Assembly (NCBI RefSeq): GCF_001426755.1
Contig: NZ_LMFJ01000002.1
Span: forward strand, 410,038-474,037
Direction: 5' to 3'
DNA length: 64,000 bases
Source: Aeromicrobium sp. Root495
GTDB lineage: Bacteria > Actinomycetota > Actinomycetes > Propionibacteriales > Nocardioidaceae
The notes beneath the pieces were generated by a model, which saw nothing but the letters and a program-made list of their open reading frames with translations, searched no databases and was not told the DNA's origin. The translations under genes were made by a program, and so were the position numbers. Every line of letters begins with the position of its first letter. Within the stretch, counting starts at the first letter, position 1. This document shows positions 16,590-25,575 of the stretch, one piece after another.

Positions 16590-18203
16590 TCAGCCGGCGA
16601 CGCCCGTGGGGAGCGCCGGCACCCGGACGAGGAGCACGCCGGGGTGCACCTCGGCCGTGATCTCCAGACCCTCGCCGACGGGGTCGCCGTCGAGCTGCAT
16701 GGGGGTGGGCGAGGTGGCGGACACCCGCACGACCCGTCCGGTGAAGCGGTCGAGCCGGTCGTTGGTCCGCTTCTGCCGTGTGAGGACGCGCGCCACGATG
16801 GCGAGCCAGCCGAAGAAGCGACGGGGTGCCAGCACCACGACGTCGAGTCGCCCGTCGTCGATCCGCGCCTCGGGGAGGAGAGGGATGCCGGCCTGCAGGA
16901 AGCCGACGTTGCCGATGACGACGGTCCGTGCCCGGAAGGTCCGCGGCTCCTCGTCGTCGACGGTGATGGTGACCTTCATGCCCGGGAAGCGCAGCGCTTT
17001 GACCCCGGACACGAAGTAGGCCGCCCAGCCCACCTTCTGCTTCAGGTTGTCGTCGACCCCGGTCATGATCATGGCGTCCATGCCGAGACCGGCCATGACG
17101 AGGAACGTGGTGTCCACGTCGGAGTCGGTGCGGAATGTGGCCAGGTCGATGGCCTTGTCCTGGCCGCCGAACGCCACCTCCAGCGCGTCACGTGAGTTCA
17201 GTGGCACGCCCAGGTTGCGGGCCAGCAGGTTGCCCGTGCCGTGCGGGATGACGCCGATGGCCACGCCCGTGCGGGCTGCCTCCTCGCAGACCGCGCGGAC
17301 CGTGCCGTCGCCACCTGCGGCGATGATGAGGTCGACGCCGAGCTCCAGGGCCTGCTGCGCCTGACCGTAGCCGGGGTCCTCCACCGAGGTCTCGAACCAG
17401 TGCGGCTCGGACCAGCCGTGCTGGAGGGCCACCTGCAGCACCCGGGCCTTGAAGTCCTCGACGTCGCCGACCTTGGCCGGGTTGAGCACGACCGCCACGC
17501 GGCGGGCGCCGGTGCCGGTCAGCACCGCCAGCTCGGAGGGAAGACGCGGACGGGACGCCACCACGACCACCCAGGCGAGGACGGTCACGAAGATGCCGAG
17601 CACGAGGCCGGCCACCACGTCGGTGAAGTAGTGGACGCCGAGGAACACCCGGCTCGCGGCGGTGGCGAGGCCGAGCAGGACCCAGACGGTGATGAGGAGG
17701 CGCCGACGCCACCCGCGGCCGGTCAGCACGATGGTGAGGAGCACCAGGACCGTGCAGAGCATGCCCGCGCCGGAGGAGTGCCCGCTCGGGAAGGACCAGC
17801 CGCCGATCTCGTGCAGCGGCTCGTCCCACGGCGGGCGGGGCCGCTCGAAGACCGCCTTGATCGCGGGGTTGCCGAGCAGGACCAGGAGGCCGCTCGCCGC
17901 GGACCACACGGCGATGCGGGGCTCCCGACGCCACAGGGAGACCACGACGATGACGAGCAGCACGGCCGCGACCGGGAGCGTGGAGAACGCCGCGGCGAAT
18001 CCCTCGAACACATGGTGCAGCCAGGGCTGGTCGGCGGTGAGGTCGTGCGCCCACGGCGCGATCTTGTCGTCGAGGCGCTGCGTGGCGGGGGTGTCGGTGC
18101 CGATCGCGGTGGCGAGGAAGGCGAAGACGACTGCCGTGGTGACGAGGATGCCGCCGTAGACCCCTCCCACGGAGGGTTGGGCGCGACGCAGGTCGAGCGG
18201 CAC
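16590..18203 (-). CDS. PAP2 phosphatase-diacylglycerol kinase fusion protein
   Basis: 537 residues from GTG 18203, with AAGGA 7 bases upstream. Residues 1 to about 225 are a six-helix PAP2 lipid phosphatase with its three motifs KAVFERPRP, SFPSGHS (about 137-143) and SRVFLGVHYFTD. Residues about 235-537 are a DAGK catalytic domain: VAVVLNPAKVG, GGDGT near 298, HGTGNLLARNLG and RIDDGRLDVVVL. The two activities oppose each other (lipid phosphate removal versus phosphorylation), suggesting polyprenyl- or diacylglycerol-phosphate turnover at the membrane. Fusions of this type recur in Actinobacteria; the physiological lipid is unknown. Confidence 0.9.
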   Translation of the reverse strand: MPLDLRRAQPSVGGVYGGILVTTAVVFAFLATAIGTDTPATQRLDDKIAPWAHDLTADQPWLHHVFEGFAAAFSTLPVAAVLLVIVVVSLWRREPRIAVWSAASGLLVLLGNPAIKAVFERPRPPWDEPLHEIGGWSFPSGHSSGAGMLCTVLVLLTIVLTGRGWRRRLLITVWVLLGLATAASRVFLGVHYFTDVVAGLVLGIFVTVLAWVVVVASRPRLPSELAVLTGTGARRVAVVLNPAKVGDVEDFKARVLQVALQHGWSEPHWFETSVEDPGYGQAQQALELGVDLIIAAGGDGTVRAVCEEAARTGVAIGVIPHGTGNLLARNLGVPLNSRDALEVAFGGQDKAIDLATFRTDSDVDTTFLVMAGLGMDAMIMTGVDDNLKQKVGWAAYFVSGVKALRFPGMKVTITVDDEEPRTFRARTVVIGNVGFLQAGIPLLPEARIDDGRLDVVVLAPRRFFGWLAIVARVLTRQKRTNDRLDRFTGRVVRVSATSPTPMQLDGDPVGEGLEITAEVHPGVLLVRVPALPTGVAG

Positions 18204-18329
18204 GGCAGGTCCTTCCGGAGCGGGCGCGTCGGTGCGGCCCTGGGCGAGTCGGTCGATACAGCGTAGTCAACGCCGGTCCTGCCCTGCAGGGGCCGGGGCG
18301 CTCTGGCAGCACGTCGATAGGCTGGGCGC

Positions 18330-19613
18330 GTGATCGACGCCCGACTCCTTCGAGACGACCCCGAATCCCTGCGCGAGGCTCAGCGCCGACGCGGCGAGGC
18401 CCCCGAGCTCATCGACGAGCTCGTGGCCGCCGACGCGGCACGGCGATCGTCCATCGTGACCTTCGAGGCCGTCCGGTCGGAGCAGAAGAACCTCGGTGCC
18501 CTCATCCCGAAGGCGCAGGGTGAGGAGAAGCAGGCTCTCCTGGCCCGGACCAAGGAGCTCAGCGCCAAGGTCAAGGAGGCGGAGGCGGCACAGTCCGTCG
18601 CCGCCGAGGCGTTCATGACGCTGCTCAGGGCCCTGCCCAACCCGGCCTCGCCCGAGGCGCCCCAGGGCGGCGAGGACGACTTCGTGGTCCTGGAGGAGGT
18701 CGGGTCCCCGCGCGACTTCGCGGCCGAGGGCTTCGAGCCCCGCGACCACCTCGAGCTCGGCAAGATGCTCGGCGCGTTCGACGTCGAGCGTGGCGCCAAG
18801 GTCAGCGGCGCCCGTTTCTACTTCCTCACCGGGGTCGGCGCGCAGCTCGAGATCGCGCTGCTCCAGCTCGCCATGAGCAAGGCCGCCACCTGGGGCTTCA
18901 CCCCCATGATCACCCCGGCCCTCGTGAAGCCCAGCGCCATGGACGGCACGGGCTACCTCGGCCAGGGCTCGGGCGACGACGTCTACCACCTGCCCAAGGA
19001 CGACCTCTACCTCGTGGGAACGTCGGAGGTGCCGCTCGCGGCCTACCACTCCGACGAGATCCTCGAGGGCTCGGTGCCCAAGCGCTACGCCGCCTTCAGC
19101 CCCTGCTACCGCCGCGAGGCCGGCTCCTACGGCAAGGACACCCGCGGCATCTTCCGCGTGCACTGGTTCGACAAGGTCGAGATGTTCGTCTACACCTCGC
19201 TCGAGGAGTCGTACGCCGAGCACGAGCGGCTGCTGGGCTGGGAGCGGGAGTGGCTCGAGTCGCTCGAGCTGCCCTACCGCGTCATCGACGTCGCCTCGGG
19301 CGACCTCGGCCTCTCGGCCATCCGCAAGTTCGACTGTGAGGCGTGGATCCCCTCGCAGGGCAAGTACCGCGAGGTCTCGTCCACGTCCAACTGCACCGAG
19401 TTCCAGGCGCGCCGCCTCAACACCCGGCTGCGCACGACGGCCGAGGACGGCTCCACCGGCACCGCTCCCGCGGCCACGCTCAACGGGACGCTGTGCGCCA
19501 TGACGCGCACGATCATCGCGCTGCTCGAGAACGGGCAGCAGCCCGACGGCTCGGTGCGGCTCCCCGCCGTCCTGCACCCGTTCCTCGGCGAGGTCCTGGA
19601 GCCCATCGCGTGA
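18330..19613 (+). CDS. serS: Seryl-tRNA synthetase
   Basis: 427 residues from GTG 18330 ([13 protein letters not shown]). The N-terminal coiled-coil arm (about 25-105) that grips the long variable arm of tRNA-Ser is evident. Class II motif 2 is [20 protein letters not shown] with downstream [12 protein letters not shown]; motif 3 is [19 protein letters not shown], a variant of the usual NGSGLAxGRT form. It charges tRNA-Ser with serine in the cytoplasm. It lies 2.2 kb from the tRNA-Ser gene and overlaps the following HAD gene by GTGA. Confidence 0.97.
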   Translation: MIDARLLRDDPESLREAQRRRGEAPELIDELVAADAARRSSIVTFEAVRSEQKNLGALIPKAQGEEKQALLARTKELSAKVKEAEAAQSVAAEAFMTLLRALPNPASPEAPQGGEDDFVVLEEVGSPRDFAAEGFEPRDHLELGKMLGAFDVERGAKVSGARFYFLTGVGAQLEIALLQLAMSKAATWGFTPMITPALVKPSAMDGTGYLGQGSGDDVYHLPKDDLYLVGTSEVPLAAYHSDEILEGSVPKRYAAFSPCYRREAGSYGKDTRGIFRVHWFDKVEMFVYTSLEESYAEHERLLGWEREWLESLELPYRVIDVASGDLGLSAIRKFDCEAWIPSQGKYREVSSTSNCTEFQARRLNTRLRTTAEDGSTGTAPAATLNGTLCAMTRTIIALLENGQQPDGSVRLPAVLHPFLGEVLEPIA

Positions 19614-20407
19614 GCTGGTCGCCTCGGCTCGTCGCGCTCGACATCGACGGCACGGTCGTCGACGAGAACAACGTGATCAGCCCGGCGGTCCAGGCCGCCG
19701 TCGACGCCGTGCGAGCCGCCGGCATCCTCGTGGTGCTGTCCACCGGGCGCGCCGTCCCCGGCGTCGTCGAGGTGGCCGAGCGACTCGGGCTCCACCTCCC
19801 CGAGTCCGAGGGCGGGCTCGGCGTGGCGAGCAACGGTGCCGTCGTCTTCGGCTACGACCCCTTCGAGATCGTCCACAGCGTCACGTTCGACGCGTCCGAG
19901 GCAGTGATGCGCGTTCTGGCCCAGGTGCCCGACGCGATCGTCGCCGTGGAGGACATCGGCGTGGGCTACCGCGTCAACAAGCACTTCCCCGCCGGCGAGG
20001 TGAGCGGTGCCATCACGGTGCAGGACGTCGAGCAGCTCATCGCCGAGCCTGTGGCGCGCGTGGTGATCCGGGCTCCCGAGCACGACGCCGACGACTTCGC
20101 CAAGGTCGTGGCCGGGCTCGGCCTGCACGACACGAACTACTACATCGGCTACACGGCGTGGCTCGACATCGCGCCCGACGGCGTCTCCAAGGCCTCGGGG
20201 CTCGACGTCCTGTGCGGCCGGTTCGGCATCGACCCGGCCGACGTGCTGGCCGTGGGCGACGGGAACAACGACCTGGAGATGCTGCGCTGGGCCGGCCGCG
20301 GCGTGGCCATGGGCCAGGCCCCGCCCGACCTGCTCGACGTGGCCGACGACGTCACCGGCAGCGTCCACGAGGACGGCCTGGCCGCCGAGCTCCGGCGCTG
20401 GGTCTAG
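19610..20407 (+). CDS. HAD-superfamily (Cof-type) phosphatase
   Basis: 265 residues from GTG 19610, overlapping the serS stop. Motif I is [12 protein letters not shown] (nucleophile Asp 11), motif II LSTGR, motif III around Lys in [11 protein letters not shown], motif [13 protein letters not shown]. The C2B cap lies about residues 85-190. Cof-like enzymes dephosphorylate sugar phosphates, flavin or pyridoxal phosphate intermediates; no specificity can be read here. Coupled with serS, a pairing I have seen in other actinobacteria, which suggests a housekeeping role. Confidence 0.9.
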   Translation: MSWSPRLVALDIDGTVVDENNVISPAVQAAVDAVRAAGILVVLSTGRAVPGVVEVAERLGLHLPESEGGLGVASNGAVVFGYDPFEIVHSVTFDASEAVMRVLAQVPDAIVAVEDIGVGYRVNKHFPAGEVSGAITVQDVEQLIAEPVARVVIRAPEHDADDFAKVVAGLGLHDTNYYIGYTAWLDIAPDGVSKASGLDVLCGRFGIDPADVLAVGDGNNDLEMLRWAGRGVAMGQAPPDLLDVADDVTGSVHEDGLAAELRRWV

Positions 20408-20475
20408 CCCGTCCGGCTCCGTCGCCCGACGGGGTCGTTCGAGCTCGACGCGTCAGCTGGTCCTGATCACGACCT

Positions 20476-20516
20476 GCGTGAGCCGTTCGGGCGCGGTGCG
20501 CCGTGCAGGCTCACGC
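20476..20516 (-). terminator. Stem-loop at the end of the WhiB-like gene
   Basis: GCGTGAGCC (20476-20484) and GGCTCACGC (20508-20516) form a 9-bp perfect stem that includes the stop codon of the minus-strand WhiB-like gene, with a 23-base GC-rich loop. No T-tract follows. A plausible transcript end or stabiliser between the convergent HAD and WhiB-like genes. Confidence 0.45.
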
Positions 20517-21017
20517 GTACTGGCTGGTCTCCAGGGTGTCGAAGGCGTCGAGGACGTCGTCGACCGTGGGGACGCGTCGCTGCTCCGGCACGGAGGTGGC
20601 GGGCGTCTCGGCGGACTGACGGGCCCGGCGCAGGTGTCGCTTCACCGTGGAGGTGGAGCAACCGAGCCGCTCCGCGAGCTGCTGGCACGTGTCGTGCGGG
20701 TACGAACCCCGCGCAGCCAGCACCGACTCGTGGCTCACCGGGCTCCCGGCGGCACGGGCGAGCCCGTACTGGGCCTGAGCAGCCTGGTCGACGACCTGGA
20801 TGCCGAGCGATCGTCGGATGGCGGCTCGGTCGGACTCCGTCGTGCACGCCACGAAGCCGGAGACGTCGACCTCGACCACGGCCCGGTACAGGCAGTCGAC
20901 GAGCATCGGACATCCGGCGCACGCGCGGTGCGCGACGGACGCCGAGCCGGCGCCGTCGTTGAAGTTTTCCGGCGTGCTGGCGCACGGCGGCAGAATCGTG
21001 TCAAACACGATGGTCAT
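20511..21017 (-). CDS. WhiB-family Fe-S regulator with C-terminal helix-turn-helix
   Basis: 168 residues. Four WhiB cysteines are in place: Cys12, then CAGCPMLVDC with Cys33, Cys36 and Cys42, to hold a [4Fe-4S] cluster. The usual G[V/I]WGG turn after the cluster is missing and reads SGFVACTTESDRAAIRR, with an extra Cys58. The C-terminal part contains YPHDTCQQLAERLGCSTSTVKRHLRRARQ, a recognisable HTH (sigma-region-4-like), so DNA binding probably uses this domain instead of the short WhiB basic tail. ATG 21017 follows GGGAG. It starts 33 bases after the Bpa gene's end and is likely in one operon with it. Confidence 0.8.
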   Translation of the reverse strand: MTIVFDTILPPCASTPENFNDGAGSASVAHRACAGCPMLVDCLYRAVVEVDVSGFVACTTESDRAAIRRSLGIQVVDQAAQAQYGLARAAGSPVSHESVLAARGSYPHDTCQQLAERLGCSTSTVKRHLRRARQSAETPATSVPEQRRVPTVDDVLDAFDTLETSQYA

Positions 21018-21049
21018 GGGCTCCCTCTTCCCGTCACATCGTGGCCAGT

Positions 21050-21571
21050 TTAGAGGTACATGCCCCCCGTGGCGACATTTTCGGCCGAAGAAGCCGAATC
21101 GTCACCTTTGCCGTCGTTTGACGACGGCAACGCCAGGCGCATGTTCTGCAGCTGCGCCTGGGCCTGGACCTGCTGCGCGTAGAGGGCGGCCTGGATGCCG
21201 TGGAAGAGGCCCTCGAGCCATCCGACCAGCTGTGCCTGCGCGATGCGGAGCTCGGCGTCGGTGGGCGCCTCGGACTCGAACGGCAGGCTCAGTCGCTCCA
21301 GCTCCTCGATGAGCTCGGGGGCCAGGCCGTCCTTGAGCTCCTTGATGGACTGGCTGTGGATGTCGCGCAGGCGCGCTCGGCTCGCGTCGTCGAGCGGTGC
21401 CGCCTTCACCTCGTCGAGGAGCTGGCGGATCATGCCACCGATGCGCATCACCTTGGCCGGCTGCTCCACCAGGTCGGTGAGGGGCGTGGGCGACTTCTCG
21501 CCGTCGGACGGGGCGGCCTCGTCGTCGACCACGTGGCCGACGAGGGGCGCGTTGGGCTGAGGCTCGGTCAT
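21050..21571 (-). CDS. bpa: Bacterial proteasome activator
   Basis: 173 residues. The helical core, PAKVMRIGGMIRQLLDEVKAAPLDDASRARLRDIHSQSIKELKDGLAPELIEEL, and the extreme C-terminus GGMYL match Bpa/PafE: its GxYL tail docks into the alpha-ring of the 20S proteasome and opens the gate independently of ATP. The Mycobacterium protein ends GQYL; here Met replaces Gln. Disordered N- and C-proximal segments flank the four-helix bundle. It implies that the organism carries a 20S proteasome elsewhere. Upstream of and probably cotranscribed with the WhiB-like gene. Confidence 0.9.
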   Translation of the reverse strand: MTEPQPNAPLVGHVVDDEAAPSDGEKSPTPLTDLVEQPAKVMRIGGMIRQLLDEVKAAPLDDASRARLRDIHSQSIKELKDGLAPELIEELERLSLPFESEAPTDAELRIAQAQLVGWLEGLFHGIQAALYAQQVQAQAQLQNMRLALPSSNDGKGDDSASSAENVATGGMYL

Positions 21572-21607
21572 GGCATCCAGCCTAGTAGCGGAGCCGTGAG
21601 CACGCTC

Positions 21608-22582
21608 CTAGGCGAGCGTCAGCAGGACCTTGCCCGTGTGGCTCGACTCCTCCAGCGTGCTGTGGGCCTGCCGCACCTCCTCGAGCGGGAACGTGGCGTG
21701 CACGACCGGACGCAGCGCGCCCTGCTCGACGAGCGGCCACACCTCGCTCACGAGCTGCTGCACGATCTCTGCCTTCTCCTCCACCGGCCGGAAGCGCAGC
21801 GACGTGGCCGTGACCGAGGCGTTCTTGGACAGCAGCGTGCCCAGGTCGAGCTCACCCTTCACCCCGCCCTGCATCCCGATGGTGACCACACGACCGCCGC
21901 GACCGAGGACCTTGACGTTCCGCTCGAGGTACTTGGCGCCCATGATGTCGAGCACGACGTCGATGCGGATCCTCTGCTCCCGCAGCACCTCCGCGAAGTC
22001 CTGCTCGCGGTAGTCGATCGTGAGGTCGGCGCCCAGCCGGCGGCAGAAGTCGGCCTTCTCGGGACTGCCCACCGTGACGGCCACGCGGGCGCCGCGGGCC
22101 TTGGCCAGCTGGATGGCCGTGGTGCCGATGCCGCTGGCACCTCCGTGGACCAGCAGCCACTCGCCCTCCGCGAGGCGGGCCGTCATGAAGACGTTGGACC
22201 AGACGGTGGCGGCGGTCTCCATGAGGCCGGCGGCGTCGACGAGCGGGAGCCCGGCCGGCACCGGGGCCACCTGTCCACGCGGCACGACGACGAGCTCGGC
22301 GTACCCGCCGCCGGACAGCAGGGCGCACACCTCGGCACCGATCTCGAGGTCCTCCACGCCGGCGCCCAGCGCCTCGACCGTGCCCGAGCACTCGAGCCCC
22401 ATCACGGTGGTGACGCCGGCCGGCGGGTCGTAGAAGCCGCGGCGCTGCAGCAGGTCGGCGCGGTTGACGCCGGCTGCGGCCACGCGGACCAGGACCTCGC
22501 CCTCACCCGCGACCGGGTCGTCCACCTCCCCGATGGTCAGAGCATCCACGTCACCCGGACCGGTCACCACGACAGCACGCAT
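21608..22582 (-). CDS. NAD(P)H-quinone oxidoreductase (zinc-independent MDR)
   Basis: 324 residues. N-terminal GroES-like fold with GVNRADLLQRRGFYDPPAG, VMGLECSGTVEALG, then the Rossmann loop LLVHGGASGIGTTAIQLAK and the C-terminal FPLEEVRQAHSTLEESSHTGKVLL. These mark the PIG3/QorA-type quinone reductases of the MDR superfamily, which lack structural zinc. NADPH-dependent reduction of quinones, a stress-protective reaction. Starts about 53 bases from the phosphofructokinase end on the same strand, so cotranscription is possible. Confidence 0.92.
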   Translation of the reverse strand: MRAVVVTGPGDVDALTIGEVDDPVAGEGEVLVRVAAAGVNRADLLQRRGFYDPPAGVTTVMGLECSGTVEALGAGVEDLEIGAEVCALLSGGGYAELVVVPRGQVAPVPAGLPLVDAAGLMETAATVWSNVFMTARLAEGEWLLVHGGASGIGTTAIQLAKARGARVAVTVGSPEKADFCRRLGADLTIDYREQDFAEVLREQRIRIDVVLDIMGAKYLERNVKVLGRGGRVVTIGMQGGVKGELDLGTLLSKNASVTATSLRFRPVEEKAEIVQQLVSEVWPLVEQGALRPVVHATFPLEEVRQAHSTLEESSHTGKVLLTLA

Positions 22583-22635
22583 GGGGCCACGCTAGCCGCA
22601 CCGCGGGGCTGGGCCTGCGCGCCGTGGTGGCCGGG

Positions 22636-23955
22636 TCAGCGCATGTCGAAGGGCTGGGCCGTGGACTCGAGGACGCTGAGCCACAGGTCGCCGTCGGGGG
22701 AGACGTGGTGGGTGCGCTGGGTGACCAGCTCGATGGGGACGTGCACGAACCGGTGGCGGCGTCGCCCCACCACGAGGTCGGTCCGGCCTGCCATGGCCGC
22801 GTGGACCGCCGTCTGGGCGAGCCGCGCGCAGTAGACCGCGTCGGCCGGGTCGGCCGGGACGGAACGGATGAAGTAGCCGGGGTCGAAGTAGCGGAACATG
22901 GCCTCCTCGCCCCGCGTGGCGAAGTCGTCGCCGATGCGTTCGCGGAGGAGTCGGCCGATGTCCGCGAGCCGCTGGTTGCCCGACGCGTCGGTGGTCTCGT
23001 CGGTGGGCAGGTGCTCCTGGCCGGCGCCCTCGGCCACGACGATCACGGCGTGTCCCTGCTGCTCCACGCGTCGCCGCACGTGGGCGAGGAGCCCGTTGTC
23101 GCCGTCGAGCGAGAAGGGCACCTCAGGGATGAGCACGAAGTCGGCGTCGTGGTTGGCGACGGCCGAGTAGCACGCGATGAACCCGGCGTGGCGACCCATC
23201 ACCTTCACGACGCCGATGCCGTTGAGACTCGCCTCGGCCTCGATCTTGGCCGCCTTGATGGACTGCGAGGCCCGGGCGTAGGCGGTCTGGAACCCGAAGC
23301 TCTGGCCGATGTGCGGGATGTCGTTGTCGATGGTCTTGGGCACGCCCACGACCGCGATGTCGACCTCGCGCGAGAGCGCCTCCTGCGCGATCCGGTGGGC
23401 ACCGCGCATGGACCCGTCGCCCCCGATGACGAACAGCACGTTGATGCCGCGGGCCTGGAGGGTGTCGACGACCACCGCCGGGTCCTGCGCGCCCCGCGAC
23501 GAGCCCAGCACCGTTCCGCCCCGCTCGTGGATGTTGGCCACGAAGGAGGGCGTGAGGTCGATGGGCTCGAGACCGAGCTCCGGGACGAGACCGGCGTAGC
23601 CGTTGCGGAACCCGGTGATCTCGGTGACGCCGTAGTGCTCGTGCAGCTCCATCACGAGGGCGCGGATGACGTCGTTGAGGCCGGGGCAGAGCCCGCCGCA
23701 CGTGACGATGCCGACCTTCACGTCGCTCGGCTCGAAGTACAGCTCGGCCCGCGGGCCACCGGACTCGAACGTCGGGAGGGACTCGAGGGGCAGGCCTCGG
23801 GCGAGCAACAGCTCGACGGTGTCGTCGTAGAGGATCCGGTCGGTCTCGCCGACGTAGTACTCGTTGGTCTCGCGACCGCCGACGTAGCGCGCGAGCGGGG
23901 ACCGGACGGTGCACGGACCGAGGGTGCTGACCTGCAAGTCGTCGAGGGTGACCAC
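22636..23955 (-). CDS. 6-phosphofructokinase (group with GGDGS plus PKTIDND)
   Basis: 439 residues, about 100 longer than the E. coli type, with an N-terminal extension of some 75 residues. GIVTCGGLCPGLNDVIRAL (about 82-100) and GRHAGFIA are phosphofructokinase motifs. GGDGS at 178-182 has the small Gly typical of ATP users, while PKTIDND at 206-212 has the Lys seen in pyrophosphate enzymes and in plant-type ATP enzymes. ATP-dependent phosphorylation of fructose 6-phosphate is most likely, as in the plant/plastid-like clade. Phosphoryl donor should be treated as unsettled. Confidence 0.9.
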   Translation of the reverse strand: MVTLDDLQVSTLGPCTVRSPLARYVGGRETNEYYVGETDRILYDDTVELLLARGLPLESLPTFESGGPRAELYFEPSDVKVGIVTCGGLCPGLNDVIRALVMELHEHYGVTEITGFRNGYAGLVPELGLEPIDLTPSFVANIHERGGTVLGSSRGAQDPAVVVDTLQARGINVLFVIGGDGSMRGAHRIAQEALSREVDIAVVGVPKTIDNDIPHIGQSFGFQTAYARASQSIKAAKIEAEASLNGIGVVKVMGRHAGFIACYSAVANHDADFVLIPEVPFSLDGDNGLLAHVRRRVEQQGHAVIVVAEGAGQEHLPTDETTDASGNQRLADIGRLLRERIGDDFATRGEEAMFRYFDPGYFIRSVPADPADAVYCARLAQTAVHAAMAGRTDLVVGRRRHRFVHVPIELVTQRTHHVSPDGDLWLSVLESTAQPFDMR

Positions 23956-23981
23956 CCCACGATCCTAGGGGCGACGGGCGG

Positions 23982-25457
23982 TCAGGTGAGGGCGTAGTCC
24001 TCGAGGGGGAAGCGCCCGGCCTCGCGGAAGGCGTTGAGGGTGGACGTGGGGCGCAGCAGCGTGGCCTCGCCGTGCTGGTTGAAGTAGTAGCTGCGGCTCG
24101 TGGAGCACGAGCCGAGCGCGAAGACGGAGTCGCCGAGCCGCTCGGTCATGCGGTCGAGGAACGCGTCGTTGGCCTCCTCGGTGACCTCGAACTCGGTGGC
24201 GCCGCGCTCGGCCATCGCCGTCAGGAGCCGGGTCATGTGCTTCATCTGGCTCTCGATCGTGGTGAAGTACGAGAGGCCCGAGTAGGAGTACGGGCTGTTG
24301 AGCGTGAAGAAGTTGGGCATCTTGGGCACCGCGATGCCCTCGTAGGCCTGGAAGCGGTTCTCGCGCCACCACGCGCCGAGGTCACGACCCTCGCGGCCGA
24401 CGATGCGGAAGGCCGGGAAGTTGGTGCCCCACAGGTCGAACCCGGTGGCCAGGACGAGCGTGTCGACCTCGTGCCGGGTGCCGTCGGTGGTGACGATCGC
24501 GTCGGGCTCGACGCGATCGATCGGCGTGGTCTCGAGGTGGACGTGGGGCTCGTTGAAGGTGGGGTAGTAGGTGTTGGAGAACGTGGGTCGCTTGCAGCCG
24601 AAGGAGTAGTCGGGCGTGAGCTTGCGGCGCGTCTCGGGGTCCTTGACCTGGCGTTCGAGGTGCCTCGTGGCGAGGCGGGCGGCGAGCGAGTTGAGGACGT
24701 GCAGCTGGCGGTACTTCAGGACGCCGGCCACCATGACGGCCTCGAGGACGGCGGAGCCGGCGTCGCGTGCGATCCGTTGCGTGAGGGGCACCCGGGCGTA
24801 GAGACGTTGCAGGCGCCTCGGCACGGCGGCGTCCGACTTGGGCGTCACCCAGATGGCGGTGCGCTGGAAGACCGTGAGCTCGGCCAGCCGCGGAGCGATC
24901 TCCGGGATCAGCTGGACGGCGGTGGCGCCGGTCCCGATGACGGCGGCCCGACGGCCCTCTAGCTCGACGTCGTCGTCCCACTGCGTCGTGTGCAGAACGG
25001 TGCCGGCGAAGGAGTCGATGCCCTCGATGTCGGGGAGCTTGGGCTGGGAGAGGAACCCGGTGGCGGTGAGCAGGAAGCGTCCTCGGACGGGCTCCCCGCC
25101 CTCGACGTGGACGGTCCAGGCCTTGGCGTCCTCGTCCCACTCGGCGCCTGTGGCGTTGACGCCGAACCGCATGTGCCGGCGCAGGTCGTAGGTCGTGGCG
25201 ACGTGGTCGCAGTAGGCCTTGAGCTCCCGCCCGGGGGCGTAGAGCCGTGACCAGTACGGGTTGGGCTCGAAGGAGTACGAGTAGGTGGCCGAGGGGATGT
25301 CGACCGCGAGCCCGGGATAACGGTTGACGTTCCACGTGCCGCCGAGGTCGTCCTCCCGCTCGAGCATCACGAGGTCGTCGTGTCCGAGACGGCGCAGGGC
25401 GATGGCGGCCCCCATGCCGCCGAACCCGGTGCCGACGATGACGGCGTCGTGGATCAT
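23982..25457 (-). CDS. Baeyer-Villiger-type flavin monooxygenase
   Basis: 491 residues from ATG 25457, preceded by GGAG. FAD loop IVGTGFGGMGAA (8-19), then LERED..GGTW, and NADPH loop VIGTGATAVQLIPEIA. The Baeyer-Villiger fingerprint FxGxxxHTxxW is present as FAGTVLHTTQWDDD (150-162). It inserts oxygen next to a ketone to give esters or lactones. Such enzymes often accompany short-chain dehydrogenases in alcohol/ketone catabolism. The promoter contains a 13-base palindrome related to the one before the SDR pair at 9.6 kb, so a shared regulator is plausible. Confidence 0.9.
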   Translation of the reverse strand: MIHDAVIVGTGFGGMGAAIALRRLGHDDLVMLEREDDLGGTWNVNRYPGLAVDIPSATYSYSFEPNPYWSRLYAPGRELKAYCDHVATTYDLRRHMRFGVNATGAEWDEDAKAWTVHVEGGEPVRGRFLLTATGFLSQPKLPDIEGIDSFAGTVLHTTQWDDDVELEGRRAAVIGTGATAVQLIPEIAPRLAELTVFQRTAIWVTPKSDAAVPRRLQRLYARVPLTQRIARDAGSAVLEAVMVAGVLKYRQLHVLNSLAARLATRHLERQVKDPETRRKLTPDYSFGCKRPTFSNTYYPTFNEPHVHLETTPIDRVEPDAIVTTDGTRHEVDTLVLATGFDLWGTNFPAFRIVGREGRDLGAWWRENRFQAYEGIAVPKMPNFFTLNSPYSYSGLSYFTTIESQMKHMTRLLTAMAERGATEFEVTEEANDAFLDRMTERLGDSVFALGSCSTSRSYYFNQHGEATLLRPTSTLNAFREAGRFPLEDYALT

Positions 25458-25476
25458 GGCTCACTCCCATTTTCGG

Positions 25477-25489
25477 ATACCGACGGTAT
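25477..25489. promoter_or_regulatory. Palindromic operator upstream of the monooxygenase
   Basis: ATACCGACGGTAT is a perfect palindrome around a central base, 20 bases upstream of the ATG at 25457. With flanks, 12 of 16 positions match the operator at 9599-9615 (shared GATACCG-n3-GTAT). It lies in the divergent region shared with the SIMPL gene at 25576. A TetR/AcrR-type site is the likeliest reading. Confidence 0.55.
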
Positions 25490-25575
25490 GTGAGTCGTGA
25501 GTCTGCAGGACGGACCGGTCGATGGCAACCCCCGACACCACGACCGGTGGCGCTCCGGTCAGGCAGGATGGTGCG

